Assembly: GCF_000812565.1 (NCBI RefSeq)
Contig: NZ_JTAM01000076.1
Location: 1-36,418 of the forward strand
DNA length: 36,418 bases
Direction: 5' to 3'
From: Flammeovirga sp. OC4
Lineage (GTDB): Bacteria > Bacteroidota > Bacteroidia > Cytophagales > Flammeovirgaceae
The notes beneath the pieces are model-generated. The model did not search any database. It saw only the letters and a program-made list of their open reading frames with translations, and was not told the origin of the DNA. A program made the translations under genes and the position numbers. Below, piece after piece: positions 17,560 through 26,590 of the stretch; the first letter of the stretch is position 1, and every line of letters begins with the position of its first letter.

Positions 17560-17582
17560 AAAAAAACCATCAAAAATGATGG
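17560..17582 (-). terminator. Intrinsic terminator of the 84-aa gene
   Basis: CCATCA (17567-17572) pairs with TGATGG (17577-17582). Read on the minus strand the hairpin is followed by a T-rich run. It lies about 30 nt past the stop codon of the small gene. Confidence 0.75.
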
Positions 17583-17613
17583 CAAAAAAATAGTTTTTTC
17601 AATGTCGGTTCGC

Positions 17614-17868
17614 TTAAGCTAATGCTTCTTCTAAAGAATCCATTAATGCTTTTGCTACGCTTCTAGGTTTTTTGGATTTTAAATCTGCCAGAACATCTTT
17701 AGCCTCTGCAACTTTTTGGTAAACACCATCAGGGTTTCCGTCATTCTTGAAACTTCCTAACACCCAAGTTAAGTCGTTTACTTGTTGATCGTACTCTCCT
17801 TTCTTGTTTAACTTCGTTAATTTGTCAAGTGCAGCTTCTGCGGCAGCAACTATTTTACTTTGGCTCAT
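17614..17868 (-). CDS. Small helical protein of unknown function (84 aa)
   Basis: I chose the ATG at 17868 (MSQSKIVAAAEAALDKL) over an upstream in-frame ATG at 17949, because the extra 27 residues are rich in Ile/Phe/Met and look like translated leader. The resulting 84-residue protein is alanine- and lysine-rich, contains only one proline-glycine region in the middle (KNDGNPDGVYQ), and is predicted largely helical (AAEAALDKLTKLNKK, VAEAKDVLADLKSKKP, SVAKALMDSLEEALA). No family was recognised. It has its own terminator and sits alone between amtB2 and dnaE. The repeated A/K/L pattern could support binding to nucleic acid or protein, but nothing specific can be claimed. Confidence 0.65.
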   Translation of the reverse strand: MSQSKIVAAAEAALDKLTKLNKKGEYDQQVNDLTWVLGSFKNDGNPDGVYQKVAEAKDVLADLKSKKPRSVAKALMDSLEEALA

Positions 17869-17949
17869 GATAATTGTTTTAAATGCAATAGATATAATTT
17901 TTTGTATCATTAACACAACAAAAATAGAAGTTATTCGATCACTTTGCAA

Positions 17950-18210
17950 ATATTAGCACATAATAAACTATAGGTATTACTCAATTTCATTAAATGTATA
18001 TAGAACAATTTAATTGATAATTCAAAATAAACAACAACAATAATCGACTTTTAATTAATTTTTATTTGTTTAGTGAATACACTTTTATATAAAATAATTT
18101 ACAAATTTAGTATTTCGTATTTCATGAAATATTTATGAAAAAAATCACACAATAAATGAAAAGAGTCAAAATAAATTCAATCAATTAAGACACTAATAGT
18201 CAATTGAATA
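17950..18210. other. AT-rich intergenic region between small gene and dnaE terminator
   Basis: No gene was seen. It likely carries the promoter of the 84-aa gene on the minus strand, but I found no convincing -33/-7 pair. Several A/T-rich tracts are present without clear structure. Confidence 0.5.
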
Positions 18211-18254
18211 AAAAAAGTGATTAATGTCAATTGGAATATTAACATTAATCACTT
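18211..18254 (-). terminator. Intrinsic terminator of dnaE
   Basis: AAGTGATTAATGT (18215-18227) and ACATTAATCACTT (18242-18254) form a perfect 13-bp stem. On the minus strand it is followed by a run of T residues, about 45 nt after the dnaE stop codon. Confidence 0.9.
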
Positions 18255-18298
18255 CAGCTTTTAGAGCGTATTATCGATAAATCTCGATAACGTTTTCA

Positions 18299-21200
18299 TT
18301 AATATACTCTATATTCTATCCCTTCTAAACGGTCTAAATCATTTAGAAGCTCAGTAGACGGATCTACTTTATAACTTTTAGAGAATAGATTCACCACCAT
18401 ATTGTCTTCTCTTGAGATCACCTCTAGAGACATTTCTCTTGTTCCTTTGTGATCTTCTACAATATTGACTAGCTCCATAATGGTATCATCATTGAGTACC
18501 GCCACATCTACTGATAAATCAATCCCTTTACAAAAGTGGTCTTTTACAGAAGATAAGGCCATAATCTTTTTAGGATTTACCTCCCACTGTCCCGGTGTAC
18601 GATAGTTTTCTTTTACTTGACCCATCACGCAAACGAAATCTCCTTCATTAAAGAAGTGACGGTTTTTGTTGAAGTTTTCACCGAACATTGCCATCTGATG
18701 GGTCTGTTCGTAGTCTTCAACCGTCAAAATACCGAATTTATTTCCGTTTTTACTTTCAAGGATTTTCGCTTCAGTAATCATACCACCAATCTTGATTTCT
18801 TGCTGTTTGTGTAAATCAACGTGTTTGATAGGAATACAGAAGTTCTCCAATTCCATTCGGTACATATCTAATGGGTGTCCTGAAATAAAGAAACCTACGA
18901 CTTCCTTCTCAAAACGCAACTCCACCAATTTCGACCAAGGTTCTAATTGGGGTAATTTTGGAGGAGGAACAGACCCGCCTGTACTTGCACCAAACAATGA
19001 AGCTTGTGCAGACATTTTATCCGCTTGCACTCTGTTGCCATACCTTAATAATAAGTCAATCCCTGAGAACTTCTCCCCTTCTGGAATATGGAAATACTGC
19101 GCTCTATGGAATTCATATTCATCAAATGAACCTGCATAGGCTAAACTTTCCATTACCTTTCTATTTACCGCTTTGAGGTTGACCCTTTCCACAAAATCAA
19201 AAATAGATTCATAAGGTTTTTCTTGTCTTCCTTCAATAATGGCGTTAATTGGACCAGTACCAATTCCTTTTACAGCTCCTAATCCAAAACGAATCGCACC
19301 GTCTGCGTTTACTGAGAATTTATACTCGGATTCATTAATATCTGGCCCTAAAACCGGAATGCCCATATGACTACATTCTTCCATGAAGAATGTCACCTTC
19401 TTAATGTCACTCATGTTGTGCGTTAAGACGGATGCCATATATTCCGCAGGATAATTCGCTTTCAAATATCCTGTATGGAAGGCTACTACTGAATAACAAG
19501 TAGAGTGAGACTTGTTAAAGGCATAAGCGGCAAAAGCTTCCCAGTCCGTCCACACTTTTTCGAGTGCTTTCTGATCATGACCATTGGAAGTACCCCCTTC
19601 AATAAATTTAGGCTTCAATTGCTCCAGCAAGGCAAAGATTTTCTTACCCATGGCCTTACGAAGCATATCGGCTTCACCTTTTGTAAACCCTGCCAATGAT
19701 TGAGACAACAACATTACTTGCTCTTGGTAAACCGTAATACCGTAAGTCTCGGCAAGGTATTCATCCATTTTATCAATGTCATACACAATCTCTTCATCAC
19801 CGTGCTTACGGGCAATAAAGTTTGGAATGTATTCCAAAGGACCTGGACGGTACAAGGCGTTCATGGCAATTAAGTCACCAAAAACGTCGGGTTTTAGTGC
19901 TCTTAAGTGCTTCTGCATACCAGCGGATTCAAACTGGAACGTACCGTTTGTTTCCCCTCTCTGGTATAGTTCATATGTTTTACGATCATCCAACGGAATA
20001 TCATCAGGATCGATGTCAATTCCATGACGTTGTTTGATCAGTTTTATGGCATCTTTGATAATGGACAAAGTTCTTAAACCTAAGAAGTCCATCTTCAGCA
20101 TTCCTGCATTTTCTACAACGGAGTTATCAAACTGCGTCACCAGAAGATCTGCATCCTTGGCGGTAGTTACCGGAATAAATTTGGTGATATCATCTGGCGT
20201 AATGATTATACCACAGGCGTGAATACCAGTATTTCTTACAGAACCTTCTAATACTCTGGCCGTATTGATCACCTCTCCTTCTAAAGTTCCATGCTCTTCG
20301 GAAATAGCCTTCAACTGATTGGCCATTTCCATTTGCTCACTGTTCAATTTGCCTTGCAATTGCTCATCAGACATTCCAAACAGCTTTTTCAGCTTCATAT
20401 CCGGTACCAGTTTTGCCAGACGATCTGAATCAGAGAGTGGCAAATCCATCACACGAGCGGTATCTTTAATCGAAGATTTTGCCGCCATAGTACCATAAGT
20501 GATAATATGAGATACTTGATTGAAACCATATTTATCAACTACCCAGTTGATAATTTTTTGTCTACCTTCGTCATCAAAGTCAATATCAATATCGGGTAAG
20601 GATACACGATCAGGATTCAAGAATCTCTCAAATAGTAAGTCGTATTTGATCGGGTCAACGTTGGTAATACCAATAGCATAGGCTACGGCGGATCCCGCTG
20701 CTGATCCACGACCAGGACCTACGGATACCCCCATATTTCGGGCTTCCGTTGTAAAATCCTGTACAATCAGGAAGTAACCTGGATAACCCGTGTTCTCGAT
20801 GGTCTTCAATTCGAAATCTAAACGTTCGCGAATGTCATCCGTAATGACTCCATACCTCTTTTCAGCACCCACATACGTAAGGTGTCTTAAGAAAGCATTC
20901 TCTCCTCTTTTCCCTCCATCTTTTTCATCTTCAGGATCTACAAATTCCTCTGGAATATCGAAAGCAGGCAAGAGGACATCACGAGCTAGTTTATAAGATT
21001 CTATTTTGTCTACAATTTCCTGCGTACATTCAATCGCCTCGGGTAAATCGTAGAATAATTCTTTCATTTCATCCGCAGACTTAAAGTAGAATTGATTGTT
21101 AGGGAAACCAAAACGATACCCTCTACCTCTACCAATTGGTGTTGATTTTTTCTCACCATCTTTTACACACAATAAGATATCGTGGGCATCTGCTCCTGCC

Positions 21201-22567
21201 TCATCTATATAATAGACATTATTGGCAGCGAAATATTTTACATTGTACTTTTCTGCAAAACGAAGCAACACTTCATTGACGTGATCTTCCTCTTCTAATC
21301 CATGACGACACAATTCAATGTAAAAATCATCTTGGAAATTCTCCAACCACCAAACAAACTCTTGTTCTGCTTGCTCTTCACCAACATTCAGAATAAGATT
21401 ATTTACCGGTGATTGCAAACCACCAGTTGTTGCGATTAGATCCCCTTTGTATTGCAGTAAAAGCTCCTTATCAATACGAGCATACGTACCATCTCTATCT
21501 GTATAGGCTCCATCAATAAAACCTTGGGAAGAGAGTTTGGCTAAATTATGATACCCGTCTTTATTTTTTGCGATCAATACCTGAGATGATCTTCTATCCG
21601 GATCATCACGTGTAAACTTTCGCTTTTTATGGTCTTTTACTAAATAAACTTCGCAACCCACAATTGGCTTTAATTCCGCTTTCAACACATCCCTTACGAA
21701 GTGGTAAGCAGTATACATATTGCCATGATCTGTCAAACAAACGGCGTCGCAACCATCTGCCTGAGATTTAGCCACCAAATCTCCAATTGTACAAGTAGCT
21801 CTAAGAATAGAAAATTGTGTATGGGTATGCAGGTGGGTAAACTTGACATCTTTCAGTCTAGCAAGACCTTCTTCTTTACTTACATTACCTCTACCTAAAT
21901 CTTTGGATTTATTCTTAAAGGCAAAGTTGGCTTCATCTAATTCAGGAGCTTCATAAATGACAGCTTCAACGGCAACATCATTGATCGGTGTCACAACACC
22001 ATGCTCAATCAAGCCAAAGAAACAGCGTGCAGTTGCGTCAACGTCATAAGCGGCATCGTGGGCATCTGCAAAAGGAACACCAAAAAGTTTATTATGAAGT
22101 TCAGTAAGTGAAGGAGATTTAAACTTTCCACCTCTACCGCCGGGCAATGCACAGAAATCAGTGGAAGTGATCATGGTATCAATCACCTCTACTTCCTGAA
22201 TTTTACTTTCGAGGTCTACACGAATAAATTCAGCACCTGTTACATTGATATCAAACTGAAGGTTATGACCTACTTGACGGTCTGCCTTCGCTAAATCAAT
22301 ACGAAACTCTTCTAATACCTCCTTTAGGTCATGACCATGCTCCAATGCGTGATCCGTCGTAATACCATGGACTTTTGTTGCATTAAAGGGTATCGTATAG
22401 CCATCCGGCTTAACAATCAAGTTTTGAGCTTTGATCAATTTACCATGGTCATCATGAAGTTGCCATGCCAATTGAACCACTCTTGGCCAGTTGTCAAGAT
22501 CGGTAAGGGGTGCATTAAAATTTTTCGGTAAACCAGTGGTTTCCGTATCGTATATGATATATGCCAT
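18299..22567 (-). CDS. dnaE: DNA polymerase III alpha subunit with fused N-terminal proofreading exonuclease
   Basis: This is the replicative polymerase catalytic subunit. Residues 1-190 form a DEDDh exonuclease domain with intact Asp7, Glu9 (DTET), Asp106 (HNLQFD), His170 and Asp175 (HDAAYD). A PHP domain follows (HLHTHTQFS with His245 and His247; TDHGN at 279-283). The polymerase core has GPGRGSAAGS (617-626), PDIDIDF with catalytic Asp659, Asp661 and Asp663, and a third aspartate at 827 (KMDFLG). A helix-hairpin-helix segment (GLGAVKGIG, about 1095-1103) precedes an internal clamp-binding motif QASLF (1188-1192). The C-terminal part includes the OB-fold region (KIGGMITEAKIL, VMGQVKE). Total length is 1422 residues, about 260 more than E. 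coli DnaE because of the exonuclease. It is monocistronic. Confidence 0.96.
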   Translation of the reverse strand: MAYIIYDTETTGLPKNFNAPLTDLDNWPRVVQLAWQLHDDHGKLIKAQNLIVKPDGYTIPFNATKVHGITTDHALEHGHDLKEVLEEFRIDLAKADRQVGHNLQFDINVTGAEFIRVDLESKIQEVEVIDTMITSTDFCALPGGRGGKFKSPSLTELHNKLFGVPFADAHDAAYDVDATARCFFGLIEHGVVTPINDVAVEAVIYEAPELDEANFAFKNKSKDLGRGNVSKEEGLARLKDVKFTHLHTHTQFSILRATCTIGDLVAKSQADGCDAVCLTDHGNMYTAYHFVRDVLKAELKPIVGCEVYLVKDHKKRKFTRDDPDRRSSQVLIAKNKDGYHNLAKLSSQGFIDGAYTDRDGTYARIDKELLLQYKGDLIATTGGLQSPVNNLILNVGEEQAEQEFVWWLENFQDDFYIELCRHGLEEEDHVNEVLLRFAEKYNVKYFAANNVYYIDEAGADAHDILLCVKDGEKKSTPIGRGRGYRFGFPNNQFYFKSADEMKELFYDLPEAIECTQEIVDKIESYKLARDVLLPAFDIPEEFVDPEDEKDGGKRGENAFLRHLTYVGAEKRYGVITDDIRERLDFELKTIENTGYPGYFLIVQDFTTEARNMGVSVGPGRGSAAGSAVAYAIGITNVDPIKYDLLFERFLNPDRVSLPDIDIDFDDEGRQKIINWVVDKYGFNQVSHIITYGTMAAKSSIKDTARVMDLPLSDSDRLAKLVPDMKLKKLFGMSDEQLQGKLNSEQMEMANQLKAISEEHGTLEGEVINTARVLEGSVRNTGIHACGIIITPDDITKFIPVTTAKDADLLVTQFDNSVVENAGMLKMDFLGLRTLSIIKDAIKLIKQRHGIDIDPDDIPLDDRKTYELYQRGETNGTFQFESAGMQKHLRALKPDVFGDLIAMNALYRPGPLEYIPNFIARKHGDEEIVYDIDKMDEYLAETYGITVYQEQVMLLSQSLAGFTKGEADMLRKAMGKKIFALLEQLKPKFIEGGTSNGHDQKALEKVWTDWEAFAAYAFNKSHSTCYSVVAFHTGYLKANYPAEYMASVLTHNMSDIKKVTFFMEECSHMGIPVLGPDINESEYKFSVNADGAIRFGLGAVKGIGTGPINAIIEGRQEKPYESIFDFVERVNLKAVNRKVMESLAYAGSFDEYEFHRAQYFHIPEGEKFSGIDLLLRYGNRVQADKMSAQASLFGASTGGSVPPPKLPQLEPWSKLVELRFEKEVVGFFISGHPLDMYRMELENFCIPIKHVDLHKQQEIKIGGMITEAKILESKNGNKFGILTVEDYEQTHQMAMFGENFNKNRHFFNEGDFVCVMGQVKENYRTPGQWEVNPKKIMALSSVKDHFCKGIDLSVDVAVLNDDTIMELVNIVEDHKGTREMSLEVISREDNMVVNLFSKSYKVDPSTELLNDLDRLEGIEYRVY

Positions 22568-22907
22568 TGCGGAGTTTTATCTAATTCAGTTTACAAAAAT
22601 AGTAAAGTTATAAGAAGAATTCAGTAAATAAATCTAATTAATATGTAACTTCTCTGATAGAAATATGTTCCTTTGCGTCCTGTTTTAAACCACTCCTTTT
22701 TTATAAGGTTTTTTATTAGGTACCTGGAATAAAGTAAATGGTAAAATTATCTTATCTTTTTTATCCGACTCTTCGTTGGATTTTTATCGCTTTGTGACAA
22801 CGAAGCATTATAAATCTGCTTTGGTCAAGATAAAACATAGAAACCTAAAATTACTTTTTTTCATGTACTGAGGTACTATTATTCATTTTTGTAAAATCAA
22901 TTTATCA
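22568..22907. promoter_or_regulatory. Divergent promoter region between dnaE and TRIC-family gene
   Basis: On the minus strand TATTTTTG (positions 22594-22601) fits the Bacteroidota -7 consensus TAnnTTTG and would give a leader of about 20 nt before dnaE. No good TTTG was found at the expected -33 distance. On the plus side CTTCGTTG (22771-22778) pairs with CAACGAAG (22798-22805) in an 8-bp perfect stem; its role is unknown. No gene was seen in this interval. Confidence 0.45.
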
Positions 22908-23546
22908 GTGAAAGAAATCATCTATTATATCGGTGTTATCGGTTCTTTTGCATTAGCAATTTCTGGTGCATTGGTAGGTATGCAGAAAAAGTTGGATCCT
23001 TTTGGCGTCCTCATTGTAGCCTTTGTCACCGCTGTAGGCGGAGGCACTTTAAGAGATGTTTTAATTGAACAAAGGGATGTTTTTTGGATTGCCGACCCAA
23101 GTTATATTTACTTTATATTGGCCGGTGCAGTTTGTGCAATGATTTTTCAAGATAAGCTTGATCGATTTAGAACTTCGCTTCTGCTTTTTGACACCATTGG
23201 TCTAGCGTTATTTTCCGTAGCCGGTGTTCAAATTGGATTGACTTATGATTTGCCTTATATTATCTGCATCATCTTGGGTGTAATTACCGGTTCTTTTGGT
23301 GGTGTTTCCAGAGATATTTTGGTGAATGAAATACCTGTTGTTTTTCAAAAAGAGATTTATGCCACCATCAGTATTGTAGGTGCTATTTTTTACATCATCT
23401 TATTTCACTTAGAAATCAATCGCTTTATCACGGAACTTGCCCCTGTTTGTATGATTTTTATATTAAGAACTTGGGTGGTTTATAAAGAAATCACTTTACC
23501 CTCTATTTATAAAAATCAGGAAACTGTTGATGAGGAAGATTGGTAA
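22908..23546 (+). CDS. Trimeric intracellular cation channel (TRIC/UPF0126) family membrane protein
   Basis: The 212-residue inner-membrane protein has about seven hydrophobic segments arranged as two UPF0126 repeats. Each repeat carries the glycine-rich turn followed by Arg-Asp: VGGGTLRDVL near residues 42-51 and FGGVSRDIL near 125-133. This matches the bacterial TRIC family, reported to form cation channels; a glycine-transport role has also been proposed for some members. The start codon is a GTG at 22908, in frame with a canonical N-terminus (KEIIYYIGVIGSFALAISGALVGM). It is monocistronic, with a terminator about 30 nt downstream. Confidence 0.9.
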   Translation: MKEIIYYIGVIGSFALAISGALVGMQKKLDPFGVLIVAFVTAVGGGTLRDVLIEQRDVFWIADPSYIYFILAGAVCAMIFQDKLDRFRTSLLLFDTIGLALFSVAGVQIGLTYDLPYIICIILGVITGSFGGVSRDILVNEIPVVFQKEIYATISIVGAIFYIILFHLEINRFITELAPVCMIFILRTWVVYKEITLPSIYKNQETVDEEDW

Positions 23547-23575
23547 AACCTTGATTGACCTTTTATCCAAAAAAC

Positions 23576-23613
23576 AAAAAAGAGCTTCTTCCAATGAAGG
23601 AAAAAGCTCTTTG
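23576..23613. terminator. Terminator downstream of TRIC-family gene
   Basis: AAAGAGCTT near 23579-23587 pairs with AAGCTCTTT near 23604-23612, with inner CTTCC/GGAAG-type pairing. It is suitably placed for the plus-strand TRIC gene and also just downstream of the converging minus-strand gene, so it may serve both. Confidence 0.75.
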
Positions 23614-23638
23614 TAATATAATTGATTAATAATGAGTT

Positions 23639-23875
23639 CTATTTCTCAGGTTCAAATTCAGGATTTTGCTCTATACCTCTACTAATCATGAAAGGCCAAA
23701 CACCACTAAATATTAAAATTGGAACATATACATAATAACGCTGGGGAACGTCAATTCCCTGGGATAGTAATAATGACTTAACGTATGCAAAAGCAAATAA
23801 TAAAACGATCGTCAAAACGATTCCAAGCTGCGCTATTGGCATTAACTGTATAGATCCAAATTTAATAGGTTTCAT
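23639..23875 (-). CDS. Small two-span membrane protein of unknown function (78 aa)
   Basis: I do not recognise this family. The 78-residue product has two clear hydrophobic segments (about residues 15-33, IAQLGIVLTIVLLFAFAYV, and about 49-64, YVPILIFSGVWPFMI) separated by a short polar stretch, with a charged C-terminus (EQNPEFEPEK). It is probably an inner-membrane protein. A possible upstream gene overlaps its start codon by an ATGA arrangement. It converges on the TRIC-family gene, with a shared terminator between them. Confidence 0.6.
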   Translation of the reverse strand: MKPIKFGSIQLMPIAQLGIVLTIVLLFAFAYVKSLLLSQGIDVPQRYYVYVPILIFSGVWPFMISRGIEQNPEFEPEK

Positions 23876-24198
23876 ATAGTAACGAGGTTTAAATTTTCTT
23901 TTAATGAATATACTAATTTTATACGTAATATAGTGGACTTTGTTGGATTATTTGTGTTAAATCTACAATTAATACTATTCTTGTAAAATTTCAATTCCAA
24001 AAACACAAAAACAAGCACTAACAATACAAAAAAGCAGATTCTTCTATTTTCAACTTCAAAAAAGACAATTTCAAATTCAATACACTTGCTTTGAGTTTTG
24101 TTAATTAGTCCAAATATTTCATTTTCAGACACTTCTAACTCAACAAAAAAATCATTTCCTGTACACAAGCTATATAATCTTACATCAATGACGATCAT
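23872..24198 (-). CDS. Doubtful open reading frame (108 aa)
   Basis: This frame overlaps the start of the 78-aa gene by an ATGA junction, which is typical of coupled genes. However, the protein is rich in Phe, Ile, Asn and Lys (FFEVENRRICFFVLLVLVFVFLELKFYKN) with no recognisable motif, and may be a chance frame in AT-rich DNA. If real it would have one hydrophobic span near residues 54-68. I keep it as a low-confidence entry because of the overlap. Confidence 0.25.
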   Translation of the reverse strand: MIVIDVRLYSLCTGNDFFVELEVSENEIFGLINKTQSKCIEFEIVFFEVENRRICFFVLLVLVFVFLELKFYKNSINCRFNTNNPTKSTILRIKLVYSLKENLNLVTI

Positions 24199-24380
24199 CC
24201 GGCATATTTTTTCATGAATACCTTTTCTACAAATCCATTATTTTTCATCACTTTGATATATGTTGATCATGTCCTAGAAAAACAACCACAGAAAGCTTTA
24301 TAAAAGTTCCCAGAGCCTCTATAAACTACGTTTTATCAACTTTCAATCAGGTTTTCTACAAGTATTCCAAGCAACTCTTC
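24199..24380. other. Intergenic region without recognised gene
   Basis: No convincing open reading frame, hairpin or promoter was found. It lies between the doubtful 108-aa frame and the dispersed-repeat copy that starts near 24381. Confidence 0.5.
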
Positions 24381-24496
24381 CAAGCTTCTTCCCTCTTCGT
24401 TCTTGTCTTGAAACAAAAAGAAGCAAAAAATTCAAGGCTTAGAAGTTAAAAGCTAACTTCTACTCTCCTCAATGATTTTAAACCGCTGAACTCAAG
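24381..24496 (+). repeat. Dispersed repeat copy A, outside the SusCD block
   Basis: A segment of about 115 nt is closely similar, in the same orientation, to 36160-36280. Shared blocks in order are CAAGCTTC, GAAGCAAAAAAT, GGCTTAGAAGT, AAAAGCTAA, AATGATTTTAAAC and GCTCAA or CTCAAG at the end. Neither copy codes for a protein. The block GAAGCAAAAAAT-CTAGGCTT resembles short extragenic repeats found widely in Bacteroidota genomes; that comparison is from memory. Confidence 0.7.
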
Positions 24497-24536
24497 AAAA
24501 AGAAAAAGGTGGCACCTTAGAAAGGCACCACCTTAT
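24497..24536 (-). terminator. Intrinsic terminator of the minus-strand susCD pair
   Basis: AAGGTGGCACCTT and AAGGCACCACCTT (24506-24534) form a G/C-rich hairpin with a small internal mismatch. Read on the minus strand it is followed by TTTTTCTTTTTCTT. It lies about 150 nt past the SusD stop codon. Confidence 0.8.
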
Positions 24537-24685
24537 ACTACTCACATTCGATCATGAACAAGGATTATGTTTTGATTTGTCTTTTTGGTAACGAATGATG
24601 TATATATTTTACATCTTCTGCTTTCAAAAAGAACTCTTCATTCACATAGTATTTTATTCATTGACGATATATAATTCAATCGTTT

Positions 24686-26578
24686 TTAATTTTTCTTACT
24701 CATCCATTGAGGTGCAGTAAGGAAATCTGACGAAGGATTACCATACTCTTCTTGATTAGAAATTGCATTTGCAACGTGTGTAGGGTTTACTGTAAACTCT
24801 CTTGCTGGGTAAGGCAAACGTGAAGGTCTGTAACCATTTGTATACCCACCTGTATGCAATTCTACCATTGAAGTACCTGTTGGCTTCGCGTCAACATTTA
24901 ATAATGGATCTTCACCATATACCGGCACTTGGACATCTCTTTCCGTTGCTCCAAGAGATGTTGGTACTAGATCAGGTAAATGTGTTCTATTCCATAATGC
25001 GAAGGCGTTGTAACCGTTACCGATCTGAGACACCCAGTGTTGATAGATGATTGTATTCATCTTATCTCCTGAGTTATTAAACTCTGCAACTGCTCTTTCA
25101 ACATAGTTTGAAGCCTCCACTTCCCAGATATAATCTACGTTTTGTTGTCTTTTATAAAGGTCCACAAAGTTGTTCACATAATCTTGACCTGAAGCGTAGA
25201 AACTTGGATACTTTCTAACCGCTGCTTCTACACCTTTTCTATAGTATTCTGCTGCACTACCAGGAATCGCCCAACCTCTTTGAGCTGCTTCTGCTAATAA
25301 GAAGTTGATTTCATCTGCACCCACTACAATTGTTGTTGATCCCGCGTTCAAGATTGTTGCAGGGTTCACTGCTACTAGTTGAGCATACTGACCTTGATCT
25401 TTGAATTTATAACCAAGGTTACTGTAGTATTCACCATTATCTTCATTGGCAATAGTGAATGACATGTGTTTCACCTGTCCATTCAACTCATAGATACCTC
25501 TGTTACCGTCAGGTCTATCACCTGATTTTGCACCTCTGTAATGTACTTGTTGGAATTCTGTTCCATCTGAAGTATCATATTTAAAAGGATCAAAATTCGT
25601 ATAAGCAGCTGTATCTAAAAATGCTTTCGTTTCAGATCCAGTATTATCAATGTGTGAAGCTACCCAGAAAATTCTAGGGTCTTTTCTTTCTTGTAATGAA
25701 ACTAACATCGCATCTGAGAAGAATTGGTAAGATTGTCCACCCACTCTACCTTCATTCGCTACACCTGATCCGTTTACTGTTTCACCCCAAGCACCACCTG
25801 TTTCATTGTGCTCAAATAAAGCACTGTCTGACAGATCACTGATATAACCAGCAGAATGCGTTACTGCATCTCTTACGATTTCCTCACCTAAAGCAGGATT
25901 TGCCTCTGACATTGCCATACCGATCTTAATCAGCATAGAATTGGCCAATTTACCCCATTTCGATGCATCACCGTTATAGTATACATCATCCGTGAACGTA
26001 GCTCCTGTATTTAAGTCTTCTCTTGCTGTTTTCAACTCTTCTACCATTTGTTCGAAAACAAACTCTTGGTCATCATATTTAGGATAGAAAATACCTTCCG
26101 ACAAACCTTTACCAGCTTCTGAATAAGGAATATCACCATACAATGATGTAGTTCTGTAATAGCAAATTACTCTTGTAATTGCCAATTGCGCCAACTTTGC
26201 TTGGTTTTCAAGCTCAGTATCAGCATCCATCTGCTTTTCTAAACGAACTCTAGCATCTTCAATGTCCTTTGCAAGGTCTTTATAAAGCGTCTCCCAAGTT
26301 GCGTTTGTATAAGAATCTGCTCTACCAAAACCCGCACCTTGTGTATATTGAGGGTTCATTGTAGTCATTGACAATGGACCTGTCATGATCAAGTTACCTC
26401 TGTACCCTTCGTGACCTGATGAGTATATTTTTGTTTGTGCCTTTACGAATTGATACTTAGGATCCATATCTCCTGATGTATAATCGTTGTCGTTCATCTC
26501 TTCAAATCTGTTTGTACATGAAGTAGCAAGCATCACTGAAGCGGCAGCAATAAGTATATTTAAGTTTCTTAATTTCAT
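24686..26578 (-). CDS. SusD/RagB-family nutrient-binding outer-membrane lipoprotein (pair 1)
   Basis: This 630-residue lipoprotein starts MKLRNLNILIAAASVMLATSC, with the lipid-attachment cysteine at 21, and is expected on the cell surface as the lid of the SusC channel. The N-terminal part (NRFEEMND, DPKYQFVKAQ, LIMTGPLS) and the helical middle (LAKDIEDARVRLEKQ, SLYGDIPYSEAGKG, WGKLANSMLIKIGMAM) match the SusD-like_2 type rather than classical starch-binding SusD. It lies 12 nt after its SusC partner on the same strand. It is a clear paralogue of the protein at 34151-36064 (shared blocks FEEMN, PKYQF, SLYGDIPY-EAGKG, FTDD-YY-GDA-KW-KLANS, WVSQIGNG/WISQIGNG). Confidence 0.93.
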   Translation of the reverse strand: MKLRNLNILIAAASVMLATSCTNRFEEMNDNDYTSGDMDPKYQFVKAQTKIYSSGHEGYRGNLIMTGPLSMTTMNPQYTQGAGFGRADSYTNATWETLYKDLAKDIEDARVRLEKQMDADTELENQAKLAQLAITRVICYYRTTSLYGDIPYSEAGKGLSEGIFYPKYDDQEFVFEQMVEELKTAREDLNTGATFTDDVYYNGDASKWGKLANSMLIKIGMAMSEANPALGEEIVRDAVTHSAGYISDLSDSALFEHNETGGAWGETVNGSGVANEGRVGGQSYQFFSDAMLVSLQERKDPRIFWVASHIDNTGSETKAFLDTAAYTNFDPFKYDTSDGTEFQQVHYRGAKSGDRPDGNRGIYELNGQVKHMSFTIANEDNGEYYSNLGYKFKDQGQYAQLVAVNPATILNAGSTTIVVGADEINFLLAEAAQRGWAIPGSAAEYYRKGVEAAVRKYPSFYASGQDYVNNFVDLYKRQQNVDYIWEVEASNYVERAVAEFNNSGDKMNTIIYQHWVSQIGNGYNAFALWNRTHLPDLVPTSLGATERDVQVPVYGEDPLLNVDAKPTGTSMVELHTGGYTNGYRPSRLPYPAREFTVNPTHVANAISNQEEYGNPSSDFLTAPQWMSKKN

Positions 26579-26590
26579 TTTCGTATTGGA

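Noticed and set aside
17869-17949. Longer N-terminus for the 84-aa protein
   Set aside because: The added residues look like translated AT-rich leader, and the internal ATG starts a regular helix pattern.
19776-20222. Plus-strand open frames inside dnaE, and similar frames inside nrdA, amtB and susC
   Set aside because: They are antisense to long, strongly recognisable genes, have no motifs, and are explained by the codon bias of the real gene.
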